Below the pieces are notes generated by a model. It was not told where the DNA came from. It saw only the letters and a list, made by a program, of their open reading frames with translations, and did not search any database. A stretch of DNA of 64,000 bases, taken from contig JACDQD010000102.1 in the NCBI GenBank assembly GCA_019843655.1, positions 9,495,501-9,559,500 on the forward strand, given 5' to 3'. Made by a program: the position numbers and the translations under genes. This document shows, in pieces, positions 1-14,400 of the stretch. How positions within the stretch are numbered: position 1 is the first letter of the stretch; the number at the start of each line of letters is the position of its first letter. This DNA is from Lethocerus indicus. Lineage: Eukaryota > Arthropoda > Insecta > Hemiptera > Belostomatidae.

Positions 1-3000
1 CTCCATGATTATGTGAAGATTTGGTTCAGGAGAGTGTTGTACCCTTAGAGTTTCCAACCAGTATGCAGACAAGAGAAATGTGCATTGAGCAAACGATAGT
101 TTATTAACGTATGCGCTTATATCAGTGGGGTTGTCTAAAAGACCCAATATCTGTGTCCTGAACTCTTGCAACTGAGTCTGAAAATTAATGGGTGTTGCAT
201 GTATAACATGGACATTAAATAATGCTATGGTTAATTTGTTTGCAACAACAAATTTTGCATATAAATAGAGACTTATTAAGAAAGTTTCAATTTATTAATG
301 CCAAGAGAGCCTGGTAATGACTCAGTCTAATTAGTTATTACAAAATTAAATAATAATAAATATATTAATTTATTTTACCAAGGATACTGAATCAGTGGGG
401 ACGGCCAAGGTATACTGAAGCTGCCTCATCTCAGAACGTAACGATGTTTGTGCAATTAGGCATGGTGACTTGACTGCAATTTGTTCTACACCTTGTCTCC
501 ATTCATTAGGCCACAAACCTATTTGTAATACAGAAATGGTTGGAATACAATTAATTGTTGAAATTATAATGTGTTCAAATGTGTGATGTATGATGCAATG
601 TATGTTGCTAAATAATGCATTCAAGAATATATAGGTAGAAATTTACTTACTAGAATTTTAGAACAGGAATAAAATATATATGTGCTTTTGTTTGAAGTCA
701 TGATTTTGAGTTAGTTGCAAGGTTTAATATGCAAGGTTCAATTTTTGTAAGCTACAAAATAAAGTTTAACATTGTACTACTTTAGAAATGCTGGAAATGC
801 ATTTTAGATACCTGACTGAGTTGTAAATCCCATTACTACACAATAGAGCCAAAAATCCCTGAAAAGTTTATGAAGACGTGGCTTTGGATTCTCAATCACT
901 GGAAGTCTTCTGACTAACACAGCTAATACAGGAATCAAAGTACCCAAGTTGCCAGCACTACTTGATGCCTATAAATGATTTTAACATTTCAGAAATAATA
1001 CTAAATAGCGGGTTACTAATGACTTAAAATAATAATGCAATGTAACTGGTTCCTACAAAAAGATAATCATTAAACAATCAATATACCTTACTGTTGGGTG
1101 CTTTATCTGAAGCTCGTTTCCCTTCTAATCCTAACTGAACAAATAATTCCATCAATCGAACTAACAGTTCACCCATTTCTGTTTCACCTTGAATATTAGC
1201 AGCTATATTTGCCAAAGCATTTATTACCGCTCCTGATACATGTCTGAAAAATGCAAAAAAGTTAATGTTAAATATTTTTCATTACACTTAAATAATTTAT
1301 GAAATTTTAATCAATCATATATAAACAGGTTTTTCTTACTTGTATTGATTAGTTTTTTCATTACTGTATGCTGCATTACTAGCCTCTACCGTGATTTGAA
1401 CAAACATTTTCATTATTTCTTCATACACATTAGCCTAAAATACAAAGTAAATAACAGGAAATAAATAAAATGAACAATTTGTAATGCACAGGGAAAATCC
1501 AGATATTTTTAAAATAAACACATAATATACCTAATAAAAAAAGATGTTTAACAAAAAGTTTGAACTGACCATTTATACAAATGATCCTACTATATTCATA
1601 CCACGGGATATGAAACTTTGAGAAAATGCACTAAGCAGAATATAGAGTGCAAAACTAATGTCAGAAAGAAACAATAAAACTGATGGAACCAATAAGACAA
1701 ATACCTGTTGGGCTTCAAAGACGAATTACCATGAAAGCCCCAAGGAATAAAGGCACTATATGATATGAATACATGTGCTGTGAAGAAGTTTATATGAACT
1801 GCATTGAAGTGGCAAATAAGTTGTGAGTTTTTAATGGTAATTGCTTCCTCATTAGGCTCCAATTAATTGTCTGGTATACAATTTTTGTAATTGAAGAAAC
1901 ATTCAATAAATGACCGCCAAGATTCAAATACAGTTGGTGTGTTAACACCGCTCCGCTTTAACTACTAATCTATTCAGGAACCCAAATACTGGCATAGGTG
2001 ATGTACATATTTTCAAAATTACCTCACACTTGGCAATCACCATACATCCCAGTTGATCAACAATAAGTACATCAGCAGGAGATGGGACTCGGCACAATCT
2101 TTGCTGGAAGAATTGCAGTATCGTTTCCGTAGTCTTCCCTGTATCTCGTAAACTGACAGCTAAATGTCCCAATAGAACAATGGTATTTGTTGGTATCAAG
2201 GAACTTTCACTAAAAAAATGACAACAGATGTTTCATGTTATTTTGGATTATTGCAGTATACATCTGCACTAATCTTAATGAATAAACACAATATTGTCAA
2301 TTCAATATTTTTCTTGTACAGTATTTATAATGTATAATCCCATATTAGTACAATAGGTTAAGAGTCATTTCAAAATTGGAGAATATATTAATTGAATACA
2401 TTTCACCATATATTACATCTCTTCAGTGTTCTTTTGGCCATATCAGTTTCAAATGAAATTTATGTATGGATAAAATAAATGACTTGGAGATTTTGACAAG
2501 TATTCTGGAAACATTGCAATCACTAAATGTTTTGATAAATAAAGCCCAAGAAAGTGATATGAAGAGATCTGATAATGAATCACTAATCTTGCACGGGGAT
2601 TGTGTTGTCATTGGCAACACTAATTACTTAGAAATTAATTAATTTTAAATTCAAGATGAGGGGAACATTTCACTGGCATTGAGAAGTAGCATAAATTTTA
2701 CCTAAATAGGCATATATCTCTAAATACCTGTTGGATATTTATCAAATATAACTTTTATTGAAGAAAGTGTTTAAATAATTAGGATGAGCTAACCAATCAG
2801 ATTTTTCCGCAGTAAACAGTCTATTTGATAATGAAGCAATTAATGCAGGAACACAATATGGGTCAACAGTATGGGCAGATCTCAAAGCCAAACAAAGATT
2901 TTCAATAGCAGCATCTCTCAGTTTTTCAAATGGTGAATGACAACAGTCACACAGGGTGCCAGCTTGGCCACAAACTATAACAATCAATTATGTACTGTAT

Positions 3001-6000
3001 TAATTATGGTCATTTAAATGTCCAACAGAACCTTTTATTGCTTCCTTATAATTCCTGCTACAAAAATGAATTAAATGGCACTACTTTAAACATTTTAAAT
3101 GTATAAACCCATTATACTCCACATTGGAAAAGTATAGAATTATATTTAAAAATATCAATAATTTATCCTTACAAAGTGCTAACTTTATTATTTTAAAATT
3201 TGTATTTTAATTTTATAATTTATGGTGTAAACACCTCAATCAGTGGTAATTTTATTATATATCATAAATATTATGTATTTAAAGAAAGAACAGAAAAATA
3301 AACTAAATTCCATCAATGTAGTGTTTGATACTACACTAGATTCAATCTTTAGTGATTCACATTTAAAAAGGTCATAATTTATTACTATTATTTAACTGAG
3401 AGCCAGAGTTGGCAGCTCTGGCTCACACAAGCTATTGAAGCTAATCTTAATGGGAAAAATTCTTTTATTTCAAACATCTGAATCTAAATTTAAGAAACCA
3501 TAAAATAAGGATCACTGTTTGTAGTTATATAATTGTTCCATACCTTGGGCATCATGTGTGAGGGCTTTCTCACTATGAAGTCTGTACAACTTGAAGAGAA
3601 TGGGGGAAGGTGAAACCAAAAAATCTTTCAAACACTGTATAGATGTACTAGCAATGTTTGAATACTTCTCTGCCAGTTTTCCAAGACCCTATTACAAAAA
3701 AAAGATTCACCTATTTTGTGAATTGCAAAATACACATTACAGAATTTTAGGTATTTCATTTGCACTATTTTCATAGATACATGCACACACACACACACAC
3801 ACACACAATATAGTTTATCTAAAATAAGTCCATGCAAACTAATGCATATCCATATTTCGGATATATACTAAACTTAAAATTGTTAGATTTTGTGTGTTTC
3901 TGTCTCCTCTCACTGGTTTGGTCTTTTGCTAGACTGGTCTTTTGCTCACCATCTTCAGTAGCGGTGTTAGTTACTTTGGATGTTTTTTGGGCATCCTCAC
4001 TGCACTGTATTGACAGTACAAGTGAAAGTAACAGTGCAGTGAGGATGCCCAAAAAACATCCAAAGTGACTAACACCGCTACTGAAGATGGTGAGCAAAAG
4101 ACCGGTCTAGCAAAAGACCAAACCAGCAAGAGGAGACAGAAACACACGAAATCTACGGTATTCCAAGCCCTCGCAGACCACAAAACAGGTATTCTAAACT
4201 ATTAAAAAACTTAGTTTTCATAAGTTTCTTGTTTCATTGTATTTTAAATAAAACTGGAATGATTTGATCCACTATACTATAAAAAATATGGATGCGACAA
4301 CATATTACATAAGATGCAAAAATCCATTAAATTTTGTAATACAAAAAGCAGTAGACATTTGTTCTAGGAATATATGTATTATTGTCATAATATAATACCT
4401 CTAGGCACACCATAAGAAGAGGCATGTGTGCAAGTACTAATTTCAGGTTGTGACCAGTATTTATTTTTTCTGTAAGTCTTCCACAAAGGCTATCGGCACC
4501 TAAAAATCAATAAACATTTAATATTAGTTCACTGTTTCTGTGATAAATAACTATATTCTAAATTAATAACTGGAGCATATCATGAAATGTAATCAATCAG
4601 ACCATCCTTCTTAATGCATCATAACAGCATGAAGCTATGTTAACTGGCTGCTATTTAAAATTCTGCAGTGTTACAAAATCTGCAACAGTTGAAGTTAGTA
4701 TCATCAAGTCAAAGCCAATCGTTCTTCAATTGTTGAAATTTTAGTTTAAATTATGCAAAACACACATATGTAAACAACTTAATTTTCCAATAAGAGATGT
4801 TATGCATATCATGAATCAAGTTAATACTAAAATAAGCCATGCCAACACAAATCAGTGTTATTCTTTTTATGGAATTACAATTATTTACACATTACTATGA
4901 AGTTTATGTGCGACTTTCTACACCTTTTATGTTGATATGGGCAGCAAGGTTTCTCAGTAAGACTAGTGGACTTTCAGTACCAACAGCTGTAATCAAAACC
5001 ATATATGTCACTACTATTCTAAAAATAATTTAACCTACCGAATTCTCCATTTTCAATAGCCTTTTTTAAACTGGTCCAAAATAATCAAATATATCAAAAT
5101 CATAAAAAAAATAAAAAAAAATAGAATGGAGAATAAAAAGTCAAATCAACTGAAATTCAGGCAGTAAACAGTGTAATCAAAATAAAAAGGAATCTATGGA
5201 ATAAATTAACTTCACCTGTTTCATCTGCAATGGCCCATACAAGAAGTTCCACACACGCTGAATTGGCCATTACATTGAGCTTGAATCTGTTGACAGTTGC
5301 ACAGTTTGTTTCTTTATCCTCCCTCTCACTTGCATCATGATGACGAGATTGAAGTTCAGTTTGACCACACAGGAACAAGCCTTTTACGAACTCTTGAACA
5401 TCTTTTGTGAACGGAACTGGCAAATCTAAGAAGAAAAAATGAGAACATTGATAATGATTGTATATGATATAAATGTATGAAAATTGAAAATGATAAGCAC
5501 AGCATAAAAACATTTGTTAGTGCTTTCATAAAATTACTAAAACAAAAAAAATTGTTCATACTGAAATCTTATATGACAATAATTTACATTATGATCATGA
5601 TGGATTTTTGCACTCTTGTAAGAATTCTTCTTTACCTGTCTGATAACGCAAAAGTTCACGAAGAAGAGTGACCAACACTAAATTGAGTGTTTCACTGATT
5701 GTTTTGTAAGGGAATATTTTTAATTGTCCAGAATGATATACATTAGATGCCTGGGAATCCAAACTTCCAAGGAGTTCAGGTGTAAGTAATTTCTTTGCAC
5801 ATGTTAAAACATTCTGGAAAAAATATAAAATAATATACTTTAATAATAAAACTGAATCATGGAATTTTCCAGTGCACCTTGACATGCATTAGTCAATTTG
5901 CAATACAGGTATAATTACAAAATAATGAGTACCTGCAAATGAACAATGCTGAATTGTATAGGCGGTCGCTTCTCTTGAAGGGAAGTTGGACGCATAAAAG

Positions 6001-6228
6001 GAAATTGATGAAAACTAGAACCATACTTTCTGAAGAAATGTGTTGTTGGGTCATAATATAATGTCTGCTGTCGTTTACCACCAGAACACAATGCACTGTG
6101 ATCAGATTTCCCACCACATATTGTTATCAGTATTAATTTAAATAATTAAGAACTTTGTTAAAACATACATACTTATAATATATACAATATAATTTAGATT
6201 TAACAATTTTTATTTAAATATAAGTATA

Positions 6229-6272
<44 letters not shown>

Positions 6273-8985
6273 ATTGTTATAAAAAGAAACTGAAGATTAC
6301 ATAAATTAATTTAAAAAAGGCAAATAAATGTTAAGATTAGAGAAGAAAAACAAAGGCAGGAAGAAGCATTAGCTTAGTTAGGTTAATGAATATTTTGCTT
6401 GAAACTTGCAATTATTTTTTTAGTAGATAAGTATAATTTTGAAGAATATGCGCTTTCTTAAAATGAATGAAGTAGAACATGTTTAACCCACCACGATATG
6501 TGAATATTGATACAAATTTGAATTCTGTGACTGTCATTCACTCCAATGGTATTACTAGAGGTATGCAAATTAACTTATGATCTAGGAACCCATCCATTAA
6601 AAAGGAAATTATAAAATAACTACTCTGATTATTCATGAGTCCATTATTGATTTTCATATGCAATCCATTCTCTATTATTTATCGGTATATTAATGGTAAC
6701 AACATAACATAATGATTACATTACACAACTTAAATCTGACTGCCTATGCTGTAAATTTAAAAATCAACTTTTAGCATAATCGGCAGACTTCTTAATCTGC
6801 AGCCCCTTTAACTCCCCTTTAGTCGCTCCTCTGTGATACCTCTAAAAATTTTGATTTAACATGAATCATTCATATCATTCACTCACTTTATGTCAGCTGT
6901 TGGGTCCAGACAGCTCAATGTCAGGATATCCATTGTTGTTAAATTCAAGTTGCCAGATAGGGATTTAGGTATGATAGATCTAAAAAACACAGCTTTTTAA
7001 GCGAAAGACAGCATTTTAAAAATAACAGTAAAAAATGTTGAAATAAATAAATTGAAAAAAGCTAACGCTAATAACTACTAAGCTATAAAACATATCTGTC
7101 CTCAATCCTAGTTTATAAAAAAATTGGAACATAGTTATGAATCTAAGTTCTTATTTAGTAGATACAAATATCACAAATATTTTATAAATGTAAGGCAAAT
7201 TATATTGTGAAGGTATACCAAACACCTAGTTGATATTAGAACATAAATTTACAGGAAAAATATTGCAAATGGATGAACATGTCATTTCCACTTTATATTA
7301 AATTATTATTTATTATTTTTGGAGATATGAAATAATCAACAATTGTATTTTCAAATACATCAAAAAAATGATGACTGTTGGTTGTTATGTACTAAAGAAA
7401 TTATAATCATTAGCAAGAAAAATACAAACCAATTAAATTAGACATGATGCAAACACATGAAAGTTATTTTAATTTTGTGTAACATTACTTTTAATTTGTG
7501 AAAATACAAAAATCATTAAAACATTTTAATTTTCACAAAAATATTCAAAACTCTGCAAATAGAAGTACTTAACTGTAATCTGCTTAATGTTATAATGAGG
7601 ATTAAAATGTATGCTACCTGAAATTTGTGAAACTTTTTTTCTTGGAAGAAGTGGTATCTTGTGATGGCAAGCGTTGGCTGATAGATGGTTTCTCTTCACG
7701 AGGAAATATTCTGCACAACAATGGAGGATCCTGACCGGCAAAACGACCCATTGATCTGGCCAATCCAAGTAAAACAGGTAATGTTACTCTGCACAGTGAG
7801 ACTGGAAATAATTTCAGAAATATGGAACTAAAATTAATGAATGTCAGTATAATATAAATAAGAATACGAAAAGGAATCAATGGTTTAATACAACTATTAA
7901 TGCATATTTAGATACCTTGGTTGCGAAATGATTTTGATGTATCCTCCTGAGTTGCTGAGCGGCACAGGCTGGTAAGTTCTCCCAAAAACATAACCTGGGC
8001 ATTTATTATTTCCTCTTGTCTTTGTAAATTGTAAGCAGCAATATCACTTAATAGTGTATTTAGACAAAATGTAAATCGCTCAGCAACTGGCACTCCTAAA
8101 AAAAATTCATGCTGGATGTTTAAGGTCATGTACAATTTCTCTTTGATATGCTCAAATCATATATTAATCTTGAAATACCAACATCGGTTGGCTTACATTG
8201 ATTTTCCATACAACAGTATTTATGCTACATACTCTCACACACATTATACAAAGACATGTCTGCAACTTTTGTAGAAATAAGTTGATGAATGAAAAATATT
8301 AATTTTGTAGAATACTCATTCTTTTGTATAAGATACTCACTATCTGTCCTAATAACCCAAGTGTCATCAAGCCATATTGATTTTGGCAAAGACCTCAATA
8401 ACTTAAGTAAATAAGGTAATATTTTGTCTGTATGTTGGAGTCCAGATTCCAGATAATAAATCCCAAGAGCAATAACTGAGTCCTGGCTCCTTTGATCTAT
8501 CCGATATACACCCTGAGAAGATTCTTGTGGGCATAATGCAAATAAAGTCGACACCTAACAAACAAGAAATAAAGTTTCACTTCACAGATCAATAAATATT
8601 AAAAACCTCTTAGAATTAAGAAAACACTGTCAAGAATAAAGTAAAACTGTTATTTTTAATTGATTATTCTATGAAATGCAACCTAAGATAAATACATAAA
8701 AAATTGAAATAATTCAATCAATAGCATAACTTAATTTATTATATCATTATTCTCAATGAAATAATGTTATAATTGCAAATAAATACGACAACATATTTTA
8801 CAGAACGTTAAAAAATAAATTAAGACATTAATTAAAAAAATCCTAATTTCAAGTGTCACAATACTAATGCTTAATCTTCCTTATTTTTCATTTACCTTTT
8901 CCCATGGCGTATCTGGTATTGAGGCCAACGTACGTGCTAAGTGATGAACTGTTTTTCTAAAGAATAATTTTTCATCCGTTGACAT
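1..8985 (-). CDS. PI4KA: Phosphatidylinositol 4-kinase alpha (PI4KIIIalpha), N-terminal part; runs off the left edge
   Basis: Lipid kinase that makes PI4P at the plasma membrane with EFR3/TTC7 partners; only the helical N-terminal solenoid is here. Coding exons from 5' to 3': 8896-8985, 8341-8554, 7916-8095, 7618-7801, 6887-6979, 5933-6095, 5636-5813, 5216-5425, 4399-4499, 3544-3688, 2794-2974, 2023-2209, 1340-1434, 1087-1243, 812-968, 379-518, 1-177. All joins keep frame (2652 nt, 884 codons). Family matches include [62 protein letters not shown] and [19 protein letters not shown], in the order of human PI4KA. The start is the Met at 8985 ([18 protein letters not shown]); the upstream frame is open but closes at a stop at 9142-9144. 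The lipid-kinase catalytic domain is outside the window. Introns are short; intron 9 (3689-4398) carries a palindromic element. The donor after 2794 (G|GTTAGC) and the acceptor before 6095 are weak but are the only ones that restore frame. Confidence 0.95.
3784..3807. repeat. (CA)n microsatellite
   Basis: Pure CA run of about 24 bases in PI4KA intron 9, about 80 bases before the palindromic element. Confidence 0.95.
3885..4154. mobile_element. Near-perfect foldback (MITE-like) element, 124 + 124 base arms
   Basis: Left arm 3885-4008 and right arm 4031-4154 are reverse complements with about five mismatches by eye, around a 22-base centre. The outer ends read agattttgtgtgtttctg and its complement. 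There is no coding capacity beyond mirror-image ORFs. It sits in PI4KA intron 9 and would make a long double-stranded hairpin in the pre-mRNA. Related sequences lie at 24701-25020, 26233-26466 and 55612-55750, which marks it as a repeat family. I see no clear target-site duplication. A non-autonomous DNA transposon is the simplest reading; no transposase is present. Confidence 0.85.
6235..6268. repeat. (TA)n microsatellite
   Basis: About 34 bases of alternating TA in PI4KA intron 5. Confidence 0.95.
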
Positions 8986-9144
8986 TTTAATATATAGGAA
9001 TAACTCGTTGAACAATTTTGACACTTCACATAGTACTTGCCAAAGGTTGGAGGTAACAAGAGTAGAAGGGATAGTGGAGGTATTCGGTATATACGCTTCT
9101 CCCAACTCTACTTGACAATACACAATGCCTGTATAGTTTTTTAT
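8986..9144 (-). other. PI4KA 5' leader just upstream of the chosen start
   Basis: The reading frame stays open upstream of Met 8985 until a TAA at 9142-9144, but no in-frame ATG lies in between and the residues do not resemble PI4KA. A plausible acceptor (TATACAG, reverse strand) at about 9129-9130 would allow an upstream non-coding exon. I could not place the transcription start. Confidence 0.45.
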
Positions 9145-10501
9145 TATAACTTCGAGCGCTCTACGGAATTAATTAAATGGTTTTTGTTAACTTTATATAA
9201 TTTTGAATAAGATTATTATTATAAAATAATAATAAAATATAAATATTACCCTACTGTTTATTTTATGCGCTTAAAATAATTGTAGATCATGTCCTATTTT
9301 AAATTTTCGGAATTAAAAAATGATTTAGTCATAATTTCTCAAAATATCGATGTTTTAATCAAATGAATTGTTATTATAAATGCAAGTATTACGTTTGGTA
9401 ATAATCAACGTTTCTAAAACACAATAAATTACCTAAGGCAATCTTTTGGTAGGTAGTTCTTATTTATTAGAAGAACTTTTTCAAAGTATGAAATGTTGTC
9501 TTCCCTTGAAATGATACATTCTCGATTTTTTTAGATACTTATGTGTACGTAGGCTGTCACTTTGGCCACGCCTCCATGAGTTTATTTGAGTTCTTCACGA
9601 TTACATTAATTTAATATCGACGCAAGTTTAAAATTAAATAGATGATTAAAATGTAAAATAGTTTAAAATCATGAACAGAAAAATGTTGGTAAGAATACAG
9701 CTAAAACAAATCAAATTATATTTTGATTCATCTAATATAAACTTAATTTGTTCCAGGATTGCCATTAATAATAACAAATCAATCAAATCAAATTTAATTT
9801 CATAAATCACGAATGTTAATCATTTCAAAAATAGTATTAATTTAAACTCGCTAGAAGTAATAAATAAGAAAGGAATAGGTTTCAAACACACATCGTATTG
9901 TGCGATTTAATGTTGATGTATTCAAATTCACATTGAAAGTAGAAAAGAGGACTTCACCATTTAAATATTGTGCTATTACATATTTGTCCGTGTTATAATT
10001 GAATATATTTTATAAACACGAAGTAGTGATATTTTATATTCTTTCACTTTACCCGTTTACTAAGTTTCCGGAAATAAACAGTTAAATTTTCTTATAGGAT
10101 TAAAAATAAATCCCCATTAAAAGGAATTTAGAATTTAAAATATGAAATTTTCCGTTATATTGTTATTTTTTCATCTCGATACCACAATAATTACTTTTTA
10201 CTACGTAAAGTTACTAGCTCAGCCTGCTGAATTTATTAATTCCTAATCTGTGTTACCGCTTTGAGTAACAGTGTAGTAAGGGTATTCTGTTTTTGTTTTG
10301 TTAGGGCTAAGATTTGTTGCTCAGCTGATATATAGTTTTCTAATTGCAAAGAAGTGTTGCTCGTGGCTTTGATGGTCTTATCAAATTCGTTCGTATAATA
10401 TCAAAACGTTTGTGAACAGATAGTACACGTCTGTTGCTTACTAGGCACTGTGATAATTGAATGACATTTAATCGTAGCATTTCAAGGCTTATTTATGAAA
10501 T
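9145..10501. promoter_or_regulatory. Divergent intergenic region between PI4KA and USP8
   Basis: The two genes point away from each other, so both promoters should lie here. No ORF or RNA gene is visible. The only GC-richer patch is near 9545-9600, with a GC-box-like ggccacgcctcc at 9564-9575, a candidate for the PI4KA promoter. No convincing TATA box or initiator pair could be assigned to either gene. Most of the rest is AT-rich single-copy sequence. Confidence 0.4.
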
Positions 10502-11376
10502 ATGAATTCAAATGGAGATTTACGAGAATCTTTTCCGGAATTCCGTCCACTGTATTTAGCTTGTTCTTTAGATGGACTGATGAAAAAATCTGAAGAGGCC
10601 ACTGTAAACATAAAACCGACATTAAAAAGGTGATGGTTACTATACATGTTATGATTCTGGTTTATAATAAAAAAAAACAAGGACTAAGAAAGAAGTGAAC
10701 GACCTCTTTAAATTTTAAAGTTTTGTTTAGATTGTTATTAGGCAGATAAAGTAATGGTTAAGAAGTTAGAAATTAAGAAAAGTTTTAAGCAATAAAGACC
10801 TGTGGCTGTCACTTAGTGATATAGTTTTCAAACTATTTAATTCGCAGGACTGTAAATTCTCTAGTAAATAGCAACCGAATTATTTGTAGTTCCCTGAGTG
10901 TTCATATTGAGATAGATTAAACTTAGCTATTGGATCAAGCTTAATGCATATAACAAATAATAACTCAAAAAACGTTAAGAAAAAATATTTAACCATAAAA
11001 AATAAAATATTTCAGCTGAAAGAAATGGTTATTCTGTATTGTCAGCTGTTATAGAATATAATAGTGTAATTAGTAGTTACACAATATTGGTATTATAAGC
11101 TTCATTACAATAAATGTCATTTTAAATATATCTCTGTTGGGTATTCACACCAACTTTGAACTCAATATTTCACACATTTGTGATCTTTAATTTTTGAGAT
11201 TTTGTAAATTTATTAGCCCTGGCATTACACAGTTTGAATTCGGAAAGCATGTAATTCTTTGGATATTTGTTTCCACAGTGAGAATTTTATTAGTTACTTC
11301 TTGAATTGCAATTATACAATTGGATTATAGAACCATGAATAATGATTGATTTTTATGGTTATGTTTGTATTATTTA

Positions 11377-11422
<46 letters not shown>

Positions 11423-14400
11423 AATATAAAAATCAGATAGTAATTATTGAATTTTTGTTAGGTATACTGACTGGATGAAGAGATGGGATATGGAAGCAAA
11501 GAAAGCTAGAGCATCCAAAGATCAAGAACTTGAATTCATCAATTTGTACAGATACATGAATATGGCATCTAAAATTCATTGCTTTCCAGAATATAATAAA
11601 CACTCAGAAATATATCAAAATGATTTAATTATTACAAAAAAGAACATGAAGCTGTTTGAAAATCTCCAGAATACTTTACAAATGAGGTATGTTCTGGGAT
11701 TAGTATGTATTTCATCTGAAACAGCAATTTGGCATTATTGATATACTTACATAGTAATTTGGAGATATCAAGATTTACATGTTACTATATCTGAATTTAT
11801 AGACTCATATGTTTGTACTTAATTGTAGTGAGGTGATTTCTAGGATTATTGTATTTACAGCATCATGATTGCCATTTCTTATTTACTTCTTTTTTACTTG
11901 ATTTCTCTTATTGAAAAAACATCCACTTTTCTTATTTGATATTTAGATTAAATTATTTTTTATTGTTGATTACACTTTGGTCAAATGAAAGAAAGTTAGA
12001 ATTACGGTGAGTGCTATTAATAGGACTCTCATTATCATATTCTAAAGATTAATGAATAATCATCAAGCACTTGGTGTTATTGTTCAATATTAAGACTAGA
12101 TCCAATGGTAAAATATTTCTGTGCAGGGGAAGATCCTGGGTACAGAAACTACATCTAGTATTACTTTTCCATTAATTGCCAATTTGAATATTGGAAACAT
12201 AATTTGAATGCATTTTGTATTGCCATGTGCCCCTCGAATTGTATTCACCCATTTAACAAAAAAGTGAAATTGTAGAATTATGGTATTGATATTGTCAACC
12301 TATATTTTTAAAAGGAGATTTTTTTTAAGAAGACTATTGACATTCCTGTTTAACATACTAAGAAAACATTATATATTATTGGATTATATATAACTTGTTA
12401 GTGAAATATAAATCAATTTTAATTTGATGTTTTTTATATTAAGTAGTTATTTAAAGTAGTTCTTTATATTTTATACAATGAAATGAAAAAGTGATGTTAA
12501 GATAATACGGTATGCTGTCTCTCCCTAAGATATTATCACTGTGTAGGGATGTTTAAAATTTGTGATTAGATGCTTTTTATAATTTATTTGGTTTCTCAGA
12601 TATAAAGAAATGTTGAATAAATCTGCCTCTGGTGACAATAATAAAGCTGACAAGAAAGTGGTAGAGCCTTCTAAAAAGCCAATTGAAGTGAAAAAAAGTG
12701 AAATAAACAATTCAAAAGTACAAGGTGAGCTAAGACTAGTACATCTGTTTTCATTTGAGTTTCATCATTTAGTTATGTTATTTTTTTATTTCCAGGGCAA
12801 ACTAAGTCAACAAGTATCGATTGTTGCCAGCTTTACTCTTTGATAAAGAGTAATGCTTCACTTCTAGTTTTGGATGTGAGGTCTAAAAAAGATTTTGAAG
12901 AGTCACATTTAACATGGTTGCATATTATTAACATTCCAAATGATATTATTAAAAAAGGGTAAGTAAAAGGTAACATTGATAGAGAATTTAAAGTATATAA
13001 CTAGAATTTGTTGACATTTTCTGACTAATATGACTAAAAAATAAAGCTATTTAAAAAGTGTTTTCTAAACCAGAAGTTTTACTTCTGAGGATAACAAAAT
13101 ATCATTAGATGTACTACCAATTAGATGTTCCAATGAATGGCCATAAAATATGAGTATTTTATTATCTTCCTCTTTTAGGAATGGAATTAGTATGTTTCTA
13201 GCCTATATCAAACTGTGGGTACACTTGAATGGCAAAGGTTTGAGGATTAATTTCCCAAGCAGCATAGCATTGGTTTAATTTTTTAGAGTTTATAATGGGA
13301 ATATTTGAGTTCCGGAAGTGGGGTTTAGGACCTCCAGTCCTGAATGTTTTGAGAACATAAAAATCATAGTGAAAGTGGAGTTTGCTACTGCCTTTATGAA
13401 AATTGTCAACATTTGCAGATAATTGCAAAACCATTGGGTCAGATTTATTTATTGTTATTTTCTTGAGAAATGTTACTTTTTGAATATTACAGCAGTATTT
13501 TCCTTAATGTGTTCTTATAGAGATTCTGCTTCAACTTTAGGCGAAAAATTGACAAACCGTTCACTCTGGAATAAACGTCATACTTTTGATAAATTAGTGA
13601 TGCTTGATTGGGATAGCAAAGAGTCAACACTATCAAATACATCACCCATTTGCTGGTTGGCAGAAGCTATGCTGAAAGTAAGTAGCTTAATTGAAAAATG
13701 AATATGTTTTGGGTTGGAATCAATGCCATGTTTCTCAGATGGTGGGTGCAGGGCTGGAATTTCAGACGATGTAGTTAAGTAGTATTCTTTATCTACATAT
13801 ACAAAGCTGAAAGATGGACAGAGAGAATTTCTTGAATTCTAAATGCTCAATAAAGTTATAATAAATATCTTTATTCATAGAAAAAAATGTATTATAGTTC
13901 CTCTAAAACTCTGTGTAATATTGCAGTGGGATCCGAGTGTTAATTATAAGTGCCCACCATTAATATTGGAAGGAGGTTTTGAAGATTTACTTTCACGTTA
14001 CCCTCTACTTACCACAAATCCAAAAGTGGAATCACCTTCAACAACTATGTCTACCATTAATTATTGTGAGTTTATTTTATCAGCTGATATTAACATGAGA
14101 ATACTATATAGAAGATTAATTGATTTTTCTCTCTCTCTTGATGTTGAATAAAGCCTGCTTGTCAATAATTTTCTTTTAAAATTTCAGTGCATATTTACCT
14201 GAAATTGTTTTTCAGTTAGTATGTTTTCAGCTATGTAATTTTTTATGCCAGTTACAAATTTATGAGATTACTTTATTAAAGTTTTATTGGAATTATTTTA
14301 TTTAAATTATTTTATTAATAAGTGTATGTAGGATATTAGTCAACATTATTTTTTGAAAGGAAGTTTATATTTGTAAACATTGTATCATTTTTAGTGGACT

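Noticed and set aside
3819..4183. ORFs on both strands across 3819-4183
   Set aside because: They are mirror images produced by the palindromic element and resemble no protein family.
5037..5077. Possible PI4KA exon on the minus strand ending ATTCG|GTAGG
   Set aside because: It has donor and acceptor look-alikes but hits a stop in the required phase, and no residues are missing between the flanking exons.
5893..6117. [15 protein letters not shown] on the minus strand
   Set aside because: Wrong frame of a PI4KA exon; the correct frame gives [16 protein letters not shown] and keeps phase with both neighbours.
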